A stretch of 64,000 nt of DNA, taken from NCBI RefSeq assembly GCF_014635565.1, contig NZ_BMDB01000001.1:248001-312000 (forward strand), read 5' to 3'. The translations under genes and the position numbers were made by a program. The DNA comes from Phocicoccus schoeneichii (GTDB taxonomy: Bacteria > Bacillota > Bacilli > Staphylococcales > Salinicoccaceae). Shown here piece by piece: positions 43,225 through 52,534 of this stretch; position 1 is the first letter of the stretch; every line of letters starts with the position of its first letter. Below the pieces are notes generated by a model. The model searched no databases. It saw nothing but the letters and a program-made list of their open reading frames with translations, and was not told the DNA's origin.

Positions 43225-44424
43225 TTATGCGTATGAATGGAGACCAGCAACAATTAGGTTAATCGCAATCATATTGAATAATATAATTAAGAAACCAATT
43301 ACAGCAAGCCATGCAGACTTTTCTCCTTCATATCCTATATTTAATCTTAAGTGAAGGAAAATCGTATAGAACATAAATGTAATAAATGCCCATGTTTCTT
43401 TAGGGTCCCAACCCCAGAATCTACTCCACGCTTCTTGAGCCCAAATAGCGGCGAAGAATAAACCACCAAGTGCGAATAATGGATAGCCAATGATTACTGA
43501 ACGATATCCTATATCATCCATAAGGTTTAAGTCTGCACTCTTTGCAAGTGGCTTAACCACTGTATAGAGTCTTCTTCTAAACCCGAGTCTTAGAATACCG
43601 TATAGTACAGTACCTAAAATTATTGACCAAACAACTGTGTTAAGACTATGCGCTTTTATAATTGGTGGTAAGCTAATACCTAAATTAAAGTGATCTGCGG
43701 CTTCATATTGATTGTCACCTAAGTGATTTACAGCTTGCGCATCATTGTAGTTAATCAAGCTTGGTAAGTGATATTCTGCAATTGCATTGTTACCTGTTTG
43801 ATCTACATAAAGGAAGTCATTTTGGTATCCAATACCACGCATTACACTAATTGAAATAATGAATGCGAAGACTACAACTATATTCCACATTAAAAATTCA
43901 AGCATACGTGCACGTAATGATTTTTCATCTGCAGGTATAATTTTTAATAAGTAGATAAACCCAGCCACGGCACTCATTGAAAGAATACCGTAAGACAAAG
44001 TAACTGTGGTTACGTGGATGAATAACCAATTACTCTGTAAAGCTGGTATTAACGGTGCCACATCTGTTGAGAAGATGCTTCCATAACCGAGTAAAATTAA
44101 TGAAATGGGGATAGCAAATAGCCCAAAAACCTTTGTTTTATAATATACATATGTGATTAAGTAACCTGCAATTAGCATGATAGAGAACATTGCAATAAAT
44201 TCAAATAAGTTTGATACAGGCGCGTGTCCTGTTGCAGCCCATCTAAATGCAAAGTAAACAAGCTCTAATATAAATGCGACGATTACAATTCCAACTGCAA
44301 TTTTTGAGTTGCGTTCTTCATGTTTAGAACGAATGCTCAGTGCAAGTGGCACTAAAGCAATCAGTAATAAAATAAATGCAATAAATATTGAGGTGTTACT
44401 GATTTGTAAAAAAGTATGTTGCAT
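43225..44424 (-). CDS. resC: Cytochrome c biogenesis protein CcsA/ResC
   Basis: 399 aa integral membrane protein with about eight helices. The haem-handling WGWDPKETWAF tryptophan-rich motif is near 350, with conserved His residues in flanking helices. Together with ResB it forms the system II haem-export and cytochrome c synthetase. The client in this window is QcrC, whose CTSCH needs covalent haem. Confidence 0.94.
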   Translation of the reverse strand: MQHTFLQISNTSIFIAFILLLIALVPLALSIRSKHEERNSKIAVGIVIVAFILELVYFAFRWAATGHAPVSNLFEFIAMFSIMLIAGYLITYVYYKTKVFGLFAIPISLILLGYGSIFSTDVAPLIPALQSNWLFIHVTTVTLSYGILSMSAVAGFIYLLKIIPADEKSLRARMLEFLMWNIVVVFAFIISISVMRGIGYQNDFLYVDQTGNNAIAEYHLPSLINYNDAQAVNHLGDNQYEAADHFNLGISLPPIIKAHSLNTVVWSIILGTVLYGILRLGFRRRLYTVVKPLAKSADLNLMDDIGYRSVIIGYPLFALGGLFFAAIWAQEAWSRFWGWDPKETWAFITFMFYTIFLHLRLNIGYEGEKSAWLAVIGFLIILFNMIAINLIVAGLHSYA

Positions 44425-44429
44425 TAGAA

Positions 44430-46073
44430 TTATCCTTTCATTCTGTCATCATGCTCTGCTTCATCTTTATCATTCACAAAATCAAAACCATTCTCATTCA
44501 ATACAGAGTTTAACTCTTTCTTAAGTCCGTAATAGTTTTTATTTGTATGAGCTGCAAGTGACAGTCCATTTTCTTTGTTTATCCAAATACGTCTATGATT
44601 AATATAAGATCCAATAAATACTCCAATTAAAAAGATGATAAAACCAACAGCAATTAAGTGCATTGTTAAGTCTTTTTTAAGTGTAAGTACTGTTGCAATC
44701 TGATTTTCCATTGAAACAAACTTAACTTTGTATTCATTATTTGGTGTGATTTCATCAGTATTTTGAATCTGTAACAGTGAAATTTCAGGTGTTGTTAAAG
44801 AATCATTGTTTACTTGAAATACAAACGCTGGATTTCTAGCAACTGGTGATTGTGAGATTAATTCACCACGTTCTCCAATTTCTTGGAAGTCTGGTGCATA
44901 TGCTCTTAATTCAATATTTGTTTGTTCATCAATTTCATAAGTGCTTTCAGGATCTTTTAAATCAACAGTGAACTCCTCACCGACTTGTTTGTCATTCTTA
45001 TCAACAAGTTTAAACGTCATTGATTTCATAGAGCTATTATCAAAACTAGATTGGTAAATATCATAGTTTTCAAACTTAAACGGATGGTTCACACGTATTT
45101 CATCTGTATCGATTTCTTTTAAGTCTGGCTCACTTCCAACAACGTCAGACGATAAGTTTTCATAGAAAGTAATATTTGTTTGGTAGTTACTCGCTAAATC
45201 ACCTTGCATAGCAAGTGATTTATCAAATACCGAACCACTGTCTTTCTCATAAGTATCTAAAATGAATTTTTCGTTTTTAATGTAATACTTATTGTCTGTA
45301 GTCGGTACTTCTACAGTTTCTCCTTCTGGTACATATAGAATTTCATCAATGTACATACCTGGAAAGAATCTTAACATACTACCAATAAGTATAATAATTA
45401 ACCCAGTGTGGTTAATGTATGGACCCCATCTAGACAGTCTTCCTTTTTCGAAAAGTAAGTGTGGACCTTCTTCAGTGAGTTTGTATCGCTTAGATTTAAG
45501 TCCATCAATGATTTTGTTGACATCTTCTGAGTCTGCTGTTTCACTATTTAAAGTGATGCGTTGTCTCTTGAAGAACGACGGGTGTTTCTTTGCACGCTGG
45601 TTTTTCAATGACTTATAAAGCGGCACACCACGGTCAACAGATGCAGCAATAATAGATAGCGCAAGCATCGCATTTAGTAGTACAAACCACCATGATGAGT
45701 ACAGATTATGAAAACCGAACTTGTAATAGATTAAACCAAACGTACCGTAGTTATCTGAATAGTATGTTTCTGGATCTACACCAATTGGAATAAAATATTG
45801 CTGTGGAAGAATCGTCCCGATTGATGCAGCAATAGCGATTAATGCAATGATGATGACACCATTTCTAATCGATGTAAAGAATATCCAAATTTTATCAAAA
45901 ATGGATTGTGACTTTACTTTTGAACGTACTGCACTTCCGTCATAGCGCATGACGTCTTTAATTTTATTTTTATCATAATCTTCATTGATCATCAGTCCAC
46001 ATGATTGACAGAGTTGTGTACCAGGTGGATTGACGTGTCCACAATGTGGACACTTAATTTCTTTTAGTTCCAA
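44430..46073 (-). CDS. resB: Cytochrome c biogenesis protein ResB
   Basis: 547 aa. An N-terminal zinc-ribbon (CPHCGHVNPPGTQLCQSC, about 8-25), as in Bacillus ResB, is followed by three clustered helices, a large extracytoplasmic domain (about 240-470) and a last helix near 480. Partner of ResC in system II maturation. Six bases upstream of resC. Confidence 0.94.
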   Translation of the reverse strand: MELKEIKCPHCGHVNPPGTQLCQSCGLMINEDYDKNKIKDVMRYDGSAVRSKVKSQSIFDKIWIFFTSIRNGVIIIALIAIAASIGTILPQQYFIPIGVDPETYYSDNYGTFGLIYYKFGFHNLYSSWWFVLLNAMLALSIIAASVDRGVPLYKSLKNQRAKKHPSFFKRQRITLNSETADSEDVNKIIDGLKSKRYKLTEEGPHLLFEKGRLSRWGPYINHTGLIIILIGSMLRFFPGMYIDEILYVPEGETVEVPTTDNKYYIKNEKFILDTYEKDSGSVFDKSLAMQGDLASNYQTNITFYENLSSDVVGSEPDLKEIDTDEIRVNHPFKFENYDIYQSSFDNSSMKSMTFKLVDKNDKQVGEEFTVDLKDPESTYEIDEQTNIELRAYAPDFQEIGERGELISQSPVARNPAFVFQVNNDSLTTPEISLLQIQNTDEITPNNEYKVKFVSMENQIATVLTLKKDLTMHLIAVGFIIFLIGVFIGSYINHRRIWINKENGLSLAAHTNKNYYGLKKELNSVLNENGFDFVNDKDEAEHDDRMKG

Positions 46074-46085
46074 ATTTCACACATC

Positions 46086-46619
46086 CTACTCTTGTACAGC
46101 TTCTATAAATGATTCAATATCTTGTTTTGATAACTGGTATTCTTGTTTTTTCACGATTTTATTGTTTTTATCGATTGCAATTGTCGTTGGAAGAGGTCCA
46201 ATGTTATATGCTTTTGTCACGCTTCTATTTGGATCTAGTAACATCGTTAAGCTCATATCCTCTCCAAGTCCACGTAAGAATTGCTCAATTTGTTGAGGTT
46301 TTTCTGAGACGTTCACTGTAATGATTATCACATCATCATCGTTATGATCCACCTGCGCTCTGTTTAAATCAGGCATCTCTTCTCGACATGGTTTACACCA
46401 AGTACCCCAAAAGTTGATAATAACTCCTTTATCTTTTGTTACTTCATGTAGTTGAAACTCTTCACCTTCTAGTGATTTTAATTTAAAATCAACTGCTTTA
46501 TCCCCAACTTTAGTTGTGGCATTATCTTTAGTGAAGTTAAACCATAACGTAATTCCGGTTAAAACAACAATTGCAACAATTGTTGAAACACGAATGATAT
46601 TACGTGTCCTTTTCTTCAC
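46086..46619 (-). CDS. resA: Thiol-disulfide oxidoreductase ResA
   Basis: 177 aa. A membrane anchor (about 8-27) places the thioredoxin-like domain outside; active site CKPC at 75-78 in FWGTWCKPCREEMPDL. Keeps apocytochrome c cysteines reduced for haem attachment. GTG start with AAGGGGGA upstream. First gene of resABC-srrAB-ribU. Confidence 0.94.
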   Translation of the reverse strand: MKKRTRNIIRVSTIVAIVVLTGITLWFNFTKDNATTKVGDKAVDFKLKSLEGEEFQLHEVTKDKGVIINFWGTWCKPCREEMPDLNRAQVDHNDDDVIIITVNVSEKPQQIEQFLRGLGEDMSLTMLLDPNRSVTKAYNIGPLPTTIAIDKNNKIVKKQEYQLSKQDIESFIEAVQE

Positions 46620-46649
46620 TCAAAATCCCCCTTAAACTCTAATATTCCC

Positions 46650-46655
46650 ATTATA
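46650..46655 (-). promoter_or_regulatory. -10 box of the resA operon
   Basis: A perfect TATAAT, 30 bases before the resA GTG. The -35 region would fall in the rluB terminator stem and shows no clear TTGACA, which suits an activator-dependent promoter. Confidence 0.5.
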
Positions 46656-46659
46656 GCAT

Positions 46660-46688
46660 TAAGAAAGCCGTCATACTTTGACGGCTTT
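46660..46688 (-). terminator. Hairpin after rluB
   Basis: A 10-bp stem AAAGCCGTCA/TGACGGCTTT with a five-base loop, 12 bases after the rluB stop. The T run after it is short (TTTCTT), so read-through into resA is possible. Confidence 0.7.
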
Positions 46689-46700
46689 ATGACAAATGAA

Positions 46701-47432
46701 CTATTTTGACACTTGCTTTGAATGTCCAATTAATTTCTTAACTTCATTTGGTGTTAAGAAGCGATATTCTCCAGTTGGTACGCCTTCAATTGTTAAAAAA
46801 TCAAAGCCAATGCGTTTTAGTTTTTTAACTTCTTTTCCAAAGTATTCAATCATGCGCCTAACTTGTCTATTACGACCTTCATGAATGCTTAATTGGATAA
46901 TCATATCTTTATTCTCTGCGTCACGGATGACCTCAACTTCTGCCGGTGCAGTTTTACCGTCTTCTAACATCACACCTGTTGCAAGCTCTGCAAGTTGTCT
47001 TTCTGTCAAATGCCCATCTACTCGTACACGGTATGTCTTAGTTACTTCGTATCTTGGATGTGTCATGTAGTTCGTAAAATCTCCATCATTTGTTAAGAGT
47101 AAAATACCTGAGGTATCATAGTCTAAACGACCAACTGGATAGATTCTAAGTCCTAAATTGTTGAAGTTGTCTACAACAGTCTTTCTGTCTTTATCATCTT
47201 CAACGCTTGAAATTTCTCCTGTTGGTTTATGGTAGAGGATATAAACTGGTTCTTCATTTTCAATTTGAATACCGTTCACTTCAACTTTGTCTTTATTTCC
47301 AACGAAAGTAGCAAGTTCTTTTACAACTTTGCCGTTCAATTTTACTTTTCCATCTAAAATGAGTTGTTCTGCTTTACGTCTAGATGTAATTCCTGCGTCT
47401 GCAATCTTTTTATTTAATCTTACTTGTGTCAT
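46701..47432 (-). CDS. rluB: 23S rRNA pseudouridine synthase RluB
   Basis: 243 aa. An N-terminal S4 domain (RLNKKIADAGITSRRKAEQLI, about 4-60) is followed by the RsuA-type catalytic domain with GRLDYDTSGILLLTNDGD, catalytic Asp in it (about 105). Starts within the scpB stop (ATGA overlap), so scpA-scpB-rluB is one operon as in Bacillus. Confidence 0.94.
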   Translation of the reverse strand: MTQVRLNKKIADAGITSRRKAEQLILDGKVKLNGKVVKELATFVGNKDKVEVNGIQIENEEPVYILYHKPTGEISSVEDDKDRKTVVDNFNNLGLRIYPVGRLDYDTSGILLLTNDGDFTNYMTHPRYEVTKTYRVRVDGHLTERQLAELATGVMLEDGKTAPAEVEVIRDAENKDMIIQLSIHEGRNRQVRRMIEYFGKEVKKLKRIGFDFLTIEGVPTGEYRFLTPNEVKKLIGHSKQVSK

Positions 47433-47971
47433 TCCATCTCTCCTTCTAAGTTACTGAAAAATAGATCGATGTGCTCTTGTTCCTCTATTGTTTCAGCTGT
47501 TGGTAGTTCGTCTATTGATTTTAAATCGAATACTTCTAAGAATCGTTGGGACGTTTTAAAGAAAGTACGTCTGTCTTCATCAAAGTGTACACGTTCAATT
47601 AAGTTTTTTGATAGCAATGTGTTTAGTGGACCGTCAGGTGAGACTCCTCTCAACTCTTCTATCATACCACGAGCAACCGGTTGGTTATACGCAATAATCG
47701 CGAGCACTTCGAGCGCTGCATTTGACAGCTTATTCTTTGGTGCACTTTCTAATACACGTTCAATATATTTTGACATTGCGTTTGTCGTTTTTAAATAATA
47801 CATGCTACCGTGCTGGTCAATAACAAAGTTACTTTTATTATATGTCTCAATCGTCTTCTCTAATTGCTCTTTCGTGATTGGTACATGTTCAATTAAAGTC
47901 TTTTCATGTAAGCCTGAGTCACCAGCAATATAAAGTAACCCTTCGATAATATCTATCTTAGATAATTCCAT
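47429..47971 (-). CDS. scpB: Segregation and condensation protein B
   Basis: 180 aa, kleisin-associated winged-helix protein of the SMC-ScpAB condensin. EGLLYIAGDSGLHEKTLIEHV at the start and LEVLAIIAYNQPVARGMIEELRGVSPDGPLNTLL (about 88-122) are the family signatures. Three bases after scpA. Confidence 0.95.
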   Translation of the reverse strand: MELSKIDIIEGLLYIAGDSGLHEKTLIEHVPITKEQLEKTIETYNKSNFVIDQHGSMYYLKTTNAMSKYIERVLESAPKNKLSNAALEVLAIIAYNQPVARGMIEELRGVSPDGPLNTLLSKNLIERVHFDEDRRTFFKTSQRFLEVFDLKSIDELPTAETIEEQEHIDLFFSNLEGEME

Positions 47972-47973
47972 GT

Positions 47974-48684
47974 TTAGCTTTCCTTTATCTCTTTAATATA
48001 GAAGTCTGTTTGTGAATGAATGTCTATTCGGAATCTATTAAGTCTAACAAGGTCAAGTAAAGTGATAAATACCTGGACCACCTGATTTATTGGTTCGTTA
48101 AACTGAAAAAGTTCCGTGATGCTTAATGTTTTCTTAGTCTTAAATTTTGTTTCTAAAAATTTTCTCGCATCTTGATCTGTAAACGGCTCTTTTTCCACGT
48201 AAACATGCACGTCTTCTTCTACGTGAACTCTCATTTTTAATTTTTCATAAGCTTCTAGCAACTCATTTAAATGAATAACAAGTGTTTCATCTGTATCTCT
48301 TTCTTCAAATACATGTGGTGCCTTTAAGAATTTTTCATCAGCAGTTTCTTTTATAGATTTCAGATTGTCTGCGTAAAATTTGTAATTTTGGTATTCTAAT
48401 AGTTGTGAAACAAGCTCACCTCTCGGGTCTTCATACTCCTCTTCGATGACTGGTTCTGGGAGTAGCATTTTACTTTTGATGCGCAAGAGTTCACTTGCCA
48501 TGACGAGATACTCGCTCGCGATATTTAACTCGAATTCCTTCATTTTATGAATATAATTTAGATATTGCTCAGTCAATAGACTCATTTGAATATCGTTTAT
48601 ATCAATTTCTAACTCTTTAATTAAATGTAATAATAAATCTAGTGGACCTTGAAAGACATCAAGTTCAACAGTATATTGTTTCAT
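47974..48684 (-). CDS. scpA: Segregation and condensation protein A (kleisin)
   Basis: 236 aa. Bridges the SMC heads for chromosome condensation and segregation. N-terminal FQGPLDLLLHLIKELEIDINDI with YL(V)MASELLRIKSKMLLP (about 60-78) binds SMC; a C-terminal winged helix ends LLDLVRLNRFRI. Divergent from the DUF309 gene. Confidence 0.95.
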   Translation of the reverse strand: MKQYTVELDVFQGPLDLLLHLIKELEIDINDIQMSLLTEQYLNYIHKMKEFELNIASEYLVMASELLRIKSKMLLPEPVIEEEYEDPRGELVSQLLEYQNYKFYADNLKSIKETADEKFLKAPHVFEERDTDETLVIHLNELLEAYEKLKMRVHVEEDVHVYVEKEPFTDQDARKFLETKFKTKKTLSITELFQFNEPINQVVQVFITLLDLVRLNRFRIDIHSQTDFYIKEIKES

Positions 48685-48716
48685 TAAAACGACCTCAACC
48701 TAAGGATGTGTAACGA

Positions 48717-49238
48717 ATGCGTGATACGCCTCTACATCAGTTTTATAATATGTTAATTATAGAACAAGACTATTTTGAATGCCATGAAATCATGGAAGAT
48801 GCATGGAAAATGAAAGACAATTTTACTAAGTTTGATAAAGAAGTCTTTCTCGTTTTAGTTGCGACAGCCGAATACCACTATAGACGTGGGAATACTGTTG
48901 GAGCAAAACGCTCATATATCCGTGCTCTTAATTTATATCAAGCTCATTCATTTAATCTAAATTCAATTGGACTAAAAGAGTCTTTTATAGATTTAATCAA
49001 ACAAAGAATCGATGATATTGATGTTATTCCATTTAAGCCTCTACTCTATCCAATCACAGATACTGTTTTCAATGCATTATTCGAAGCATCAGACTTTGAC
49101 TCAAGTGCTAAGTTTGATAAGTATCTAAAGTCAATTCATGTGACGGATATAAAAACTGTCGATAGACATAGACTACGTGACCGTTCTGATGTTATAGAAG
49201 AAAGATTACAGGCACTTAACAGAAAAAAACGCGACTAA
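48717..49238 (+). CDS. ypuF: DUF309-family protein (YpuF-like)
   Basis: 173 aa. Helical protein with the family motif ECHEIMEDAWK near 21-31 (His and Glu residues that could bind metal) and a TAEYHYRRGNTVGAKRSYIRAL segment resembling a helical-hairpin repeat. Divergent neighbour of scpA as in Bacillus. Function unknown. AAGGATG lies eight bases before the ATG. Ends in a shared terminator. Confidence 0.82.
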   Translation: MRDTPLHQFYNMLIIEQDYFECHEIMEDAWKMKDNFTKFDKEVFLVLVATAEYHYRRGNTVGAKRSYIRALNLYQAHSFNLNSIGLKESFIDLIKQRIDDIDVIPFKPLLYPITDTVFNALFEASDFDSSAKFDKYLKSIHVTDIKTVDRHRLRDRSDVIEERLQALNRKKRD

Positions 49239-49254
49239 ACTGTCGCGCTTTTTT
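49223..49254. terminator. Bidirectional terminator
   Basis: The stem CGCGAC/GTCGCG with a six-base loop carries A7 on the left and T6 on the right. It ends the DUF309 gene on the plus strand and, on the minus strand, the deoB transcript right after a small ORF. Confidence 0.88.
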
Positions 49255-49342
49255 ATGCAAAGATTAACCAATAAATGATGCCCCATGTAATTGCAAATGC
49301 GAGTATAAACAAAAACACGGCTTTTTGATGCCTTTTGTCCAT
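49253..49342 (-). CDS. 29-residue membrane miniprotein coupled to deoB
   Basis: A 29-codon frame starting [11 protein letters not shown] basic N terminus is followed by one hydrophobic helix (about 9-28) containing W residues, ending IFA. Its ATG overlaps the deoB stop as TAATG, and AGGAGAG lies eight bases upstream, inside the deoB C-terminal codons, so the initiation signal is strong. The stop is immediately followed by a terminator. I do not recognise a family. The single-helix topology resembles small membrane stress or regulatory proteins. Confidence 0.55.
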   Translation of the reverse strand: MDKRHQKAVFLFILAFAITWGIIYWLIFA

Positions 49343-50514
49343 TAAAGAATCTCTCCTAAGAAACTTTTACCATGTGTCTTATAGTCAACATTAAAGTTGT
49401 CAGCAATAGTTGCGGCAATGTCAGCAAATGTTGAGCGTTCATTTATTTTACCAAACTTCAAATCTTTTTTCGAAGTAATGAGTAAAGGTACATATTCACG
49501 TGTGTGGTCTGTTCCAGTATGCGTTGGATCGTTTCCGTGATCAGCGGTGATGATTAATAAATCATCTTCTTGTAATGCATCCATGATTTCAGGTAAACGG
49601 TTGTCGAAGTCAACTAATGCATCAAAGTATCCTTCTGGATCTCTTCTATGTCCATATTCAGCATCGAAATCAACGAGGTTTGTAAACGATAATCCAGTGA
49701 ACTTTTTATTCATTACTGTTAGGAGTTTATCTACCCCATCCATGTTGCTTTTCGTACGGAGTGATTCAGTGATTCCACTACCATTAAAAATATCAGAGAT
49801 TTTACCAACAGAAATTGTATCAAAATCAGCATTTTTAAGTGCATTTAAAACTGTGTCATTAAATGGGCTTAGTGCATAGTCGTGTCTATTTCCTGTTCTC
49901 TTAAACTCACCCTTTTTTGGTCCCACAAATGGTCGAGCGATAACTCGGCCAACCAGGAATTCATCTTCCATTGTGAGTTCTCGAACCATTTCACAGATTT
50001 CATAAAGCTCTTCAACCGGAATAATCTCTTCATGCGCTGCAATTTGAAGTACTGGATCGTTAGAAGTATAGATGATTAAATCGCCTGTTTCCATTTGATG
50101 CTCACCAAATTCATCAATTACTTCAGTACCACTTGCTGGCAAGTTACATACGATGCCTCTACCAGTTTTTTCTTTGATTTGATTGATTAACTCATCAGGA
50201 AATCCATTCGGATATGTTTTAAATGCTGTTTTAATATTTAAACCTGCAATTTCCCAGTGTCCAGTCATTGTATCTTTACCTTGAGATACCTCTTGCATTT
50301 TAGTATAGAACGCTTTTGGTTCTGTTGTACAACCGATATTTGGTAACTTATCAATACAACCAAGCCCTAATGACTCTAGATTTTTGAATGAACCTGTTTT
50401 TGATTTTAATGTGTGTTTTAAAGTATGTGTCCCTTTATCATTAAATTTTTCGGCATCAGGTGCTTCTCCAATACCTACAGAATCTAATACGATTAAATGT
50501 ATACGTTTAAACAT
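49342..50514 (-). CDS. deoB: Phosphopentomutase
   Basis: About 390 aa. Interconverts (deoxy)ribose-1- and -5-phosphate in nucleoside salvage. Alkaline-phosphatase-superfamily metal sites: [14 protein letters not shown] at the start (Asp), [15 protein letters not shown] and [23 protein letters not shown] near the end. ATG 50514 (MFKRIHLIV) is chosen; the longer frame from 50607 lies in xerD. Eight bases after the xerD stop. Confidence 0.95.
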   Translation of the reverse strand: MFKRIHLIVLDSVGIGEAPDAEKFNDKGTHTLKHTLKSKTGSFKNLESLGLGCIDKLPNIGCTTEPKAFYTKMQEVSQGKDTMTGHWEIAGLNIKTAFKTYPNGFPDELINQIKEKTGRGIVCNLPASGTEVIDEFGEHQMETGDLIIYTSNDPVLQIAAHEEIIPVEELYEICEMVRELTMEDEFLVGRVIARPFVGPKKGEFKRTGNRHDYALSPFNDTVLNALKNADFDTISVGKISDIFNGSGITESLRTKSNMDGVDKLLTVMNKKFTGLSFTNLVDFDAEYGHRRDPEGYFDALVDFDNRLPEIMDALQEDDLLIITADHGNDPTHTGTDHTREYVPLLITSKKDLKFGKINERSTFADIAATIADNFNVDYKTHGKSFLGEIL

Positions 50515-50521
50515 AATATAC

Positions 50522-51412
50522 CTACTTCCTAGGGTGAAATTTTTTATACATCTCTCTAATCTTCTTAGCAGATAAGTGTGTGTACATCTGAGTTGTAGAA
50601 ATATCACTATGACCTAATAATTCTTGTACTGCTCTTAAATCTGCACCATTTTCGATGAGATGTGTGGCGAATGAGTGCCTGAATGTATGTGGGGTAATAT
50701 TCTTTTTGATATTACTCTGTAATTGATATTTTTTAATCATTTTCCAAAGACCTTGACGCGTGAACCCTTTACCTCTTTGAGTTAAAAATAAAGTATACAC
50801 ATTCTCGGACTTTAAGAATTTTAGTCTGATATTTTTAATGTAGTTATCTAAAATTTCTGCAGACCGATCTGTAATTGGAATAATTCTCTGCTTGTTCCCT
50901 TTACCAATAACGTTAATAAAGCCCATCTCGATATTCACATCATCAATCGTGATATCGATTAATTCACTTACACGAACGCCAGATGCATATAATAGTTCCA
51001 TGATTGCATGATCTCTTTGTCCTGCTATAGTATCATCTGGAGAAGTAATTAATGCTTCCATCTCTTCTACAGTCAGAACGTCAGGTAGTGACTGTTCAAT
51101 TTTTACTCTACTCAGCAACTGTGCAGGATTTTCTACTGTATACTGATTGTTTTGTAGAAATTGATGGAAATTTCTAAGAGTCGATTGTAGTCTTGCAATC
51201 GATTTTGTTTGTTTACCACTCAGAGATTCTTCTTTTAAAAATCCCGTTAAGTCTTCTGGCTTTACATCACTAAGACTTAAGTTTTTTCGTTCTAAAAAGT
51301 CGTGATATTGTTTTAAATCTTGCATATAAGCATCAATTGAAGCCCGTGTGAGTCCTTTTTCAATTTGGAGATATGAACGATACTCTAAAATATTATTTTC
51401 AGTCTGTTTCAT
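50522..51412 (-). CDS. xerD: Tyrosine recombinase XerD
   Basis: 296 aa. Resolves chromosome dimers at dif with XerC. A SAM-like N-terminal DNA-binding domain (about 1-85) is followed by the catalytic domain with Arg in [35 protein letters not shown] and nucleophile Tyr in [14 protein letters not shown]. The C terminus KKFHPRK is typical of XerD rather than XerC. Overlaps fur by 14 bases. Confidence 0.93.
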   Translation of the reverse strand: MKQTENNILEYRSYLQIEKGLTRASIDAYMQDLKQYHDFLERKNLSLSDVKPEDLTGFLKEESLSGKQTKSIARLQSTLRNFHQFLQNNQYTVENPAQLLSRVKIEQSLPDVLTVEEMEALITSPDDTIAGQRDHAIMELLYASGVRVSELIDITIDDVNIEMGFINVIGKGNKQRIIPITDRSAEILDNYIKNIRLKFLKSENVYTLFLTQRGKGFTRQGLWKMIKKYQLQSNIKKNITPHTFRHSFATHLIENGADLRAVQELLGHSDISTTQMYTHLSAKKIREMYKKFHPRK

Positions 51413-51860
51413 TCGTATCCTCTTTCAATTGACATTCTCTACACACACCATGAAAAGTGAGCCTATGATCCATAACCATAAAGCCATATTCATGCTCAAT
51501 GATTTTTTCAACATCGCTGAGAAGATCATCTTCAACCTCTTGAACTTTACCGCATTTCACACAAATTAAATGATGATTAAAATGCTTGGTTCCAGTTTTT
51601 CTGAAGTCATATCTCGATACACCATCTCCAAAGTTCATCTTCTCTAAAATTTGGAGGTCAGATAAAAGTTCAAGCGTACGATAAACAGTTGCTAAACCTA
51701 TTTCTGGATATTCTTCTTTAACACGCAGAAAAACATCCTCTGCACTTAAATGACTGTTTTTATTTTCGAGTAAAATTTTTAAAGTCACTTCTCGTTGAGG
51801 TGTCAACTTAAATCCAGCACTATGCAGTTGTTCTTTTACGTTCTTTATCTTTATTTCCAC
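51399..51860 (-). CDS. fur: Ferric uptake regulator Fur
   Basis: 153 aa. Winged-helix N terminus (GFKLTPQREVTLKILLENKNSHLSAEDVFLRV) with EIGLATVYRTLELL as recognition region, then the metal-binding domain with FNHHLICVKCGKVQEVE and the second structural-zinc pair CREC. This is Fur rather than PerR or Zur by its place beside xerD (as in staphylococci), though the paralogue call from sequence alone is less certain. Confidence 0.85.
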   Translation of the reverse strand: MEIKIKNVKEQLHSAGFKLTPQREVTLKILLENKNSHLSAEDVFLRVKEEYPEIGLATVYRTLELLSDLQILEKMNFGDGVSRYDFRKTGTKHFNHHLICVKCGKVQEVEDDLLSDVEKIIEHEYGFMVMDHRLTFHGVCRECQLKEDTNETD

Positions 51861-51885
51861 CTAAACCACTCCAAATTATGTCCAC

Positions 51886-51899
51886 TCTAGTATACTAGA
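51886..51899. promoter_or_regulatory. Palindrome upstream of fur
   Basis: TCTAGTATACTAGA, a perfect 14-base palindrome 26 bases before the fur ATG. It contains TATACT on the minus strand, a plausible -10 of the fur promoter, so a bound protein would block it. It does not match the Fur or PerR box. Confidence 0.35.
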
Positions 51900-51911
51900 A
51901 AAAATTGTAAT

Positions 51912-52454
51912 TTAGTAGTGAGAAATTACATATTGAACAGCTGCAATCGTCTTCGCGTCTTTAAAATAATTGTCTTTTAATTTTTCTTCTAATTGATCTA
52001 AAGGCACTTTAATTATTTCTACAAATTCATCAGGATCTAACTCTTGCTGTTCCGGATGCACATTTTTTGCTTCAAACAAATGTATGATTTCATTGGCAAA
52101 ACCAGGTGATACATAAAATTCATATATTTTAGATACAGATTCTGCAACCAGTCCGGTTTCTTCTTTCAATTCTTTCAATGCTGTTTTTTCAGGTGAATCA
52201 TTAGGTTCAATTTTTCCCGCAGGTACTTCAATTAAACACTCTTCAGCTGAAATCCTATACTGCTTCACAAAATACATTTCATTTTCATAGATTGCGATTA
52301 CACCGACAGCACCTTGATGATATACAACTTCTCTTTTCGCATCCTCGCCATTTGGTAATACAACATCGAGTAAATTAACATCGATGATTTTACCTTTGTA
52401 AATCGACTTGCGGCCTACAGTCTTTTCTAATAAATGCGAATTGTTTTTTTGCAA
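51912..52454 (-). CDS. nudF: ADP-ribose pyrophosphatase (Nudix)
   Basis: About 180 aa. Hydrolyses ADP-ribose to AMP and ribose-5-phosphate. The Nudix box is AGKIEPND…KELKEETG (about 91-112), with Asp and Lys in place of the usual first Glu and the Arg of REUxEE. The key EE pair is intact. TTG at 52454 is used: GGAGG lies eight bases before it, whereas the frame's first TTG at 52469 overlaps that site. Confidence 0.88.
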   Translation of the reverse strand: MQKNNSHLLEKTVGRKSIYKGKIIDVNLLDVVLPNGEDAKREVVYHQGAVGVIAIYENEMYFVKQYRISAEECLIEVPAGKIEPNDSPEKTALKELKEETGLVAESVSKIYEFYVSPGFANEIIHLFEAKNVHPEQQELDPDEFVEIIKVPLDQLEEKLKDNYFKDAKTIAAVQYVISHY

Positions 52455-52480
52455 TTTAATTGCCTCCAATTATAATTTTG

Positions 52481-52508
52481 TTGTGATTTGGGTATAGTAC
52501 GATATAAC
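52481..52508 (+). promoter_or_regulatory. Promoter of the aldo/keto reductase gene
   Basis: TTGTGA and TATAAC, 16 bases apart, about 27 bases before the GTG start. Confidence 0.45.
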
Positions 52509-52534
52509 TATTTTAAAACAGGAAGGTGTCTCTT

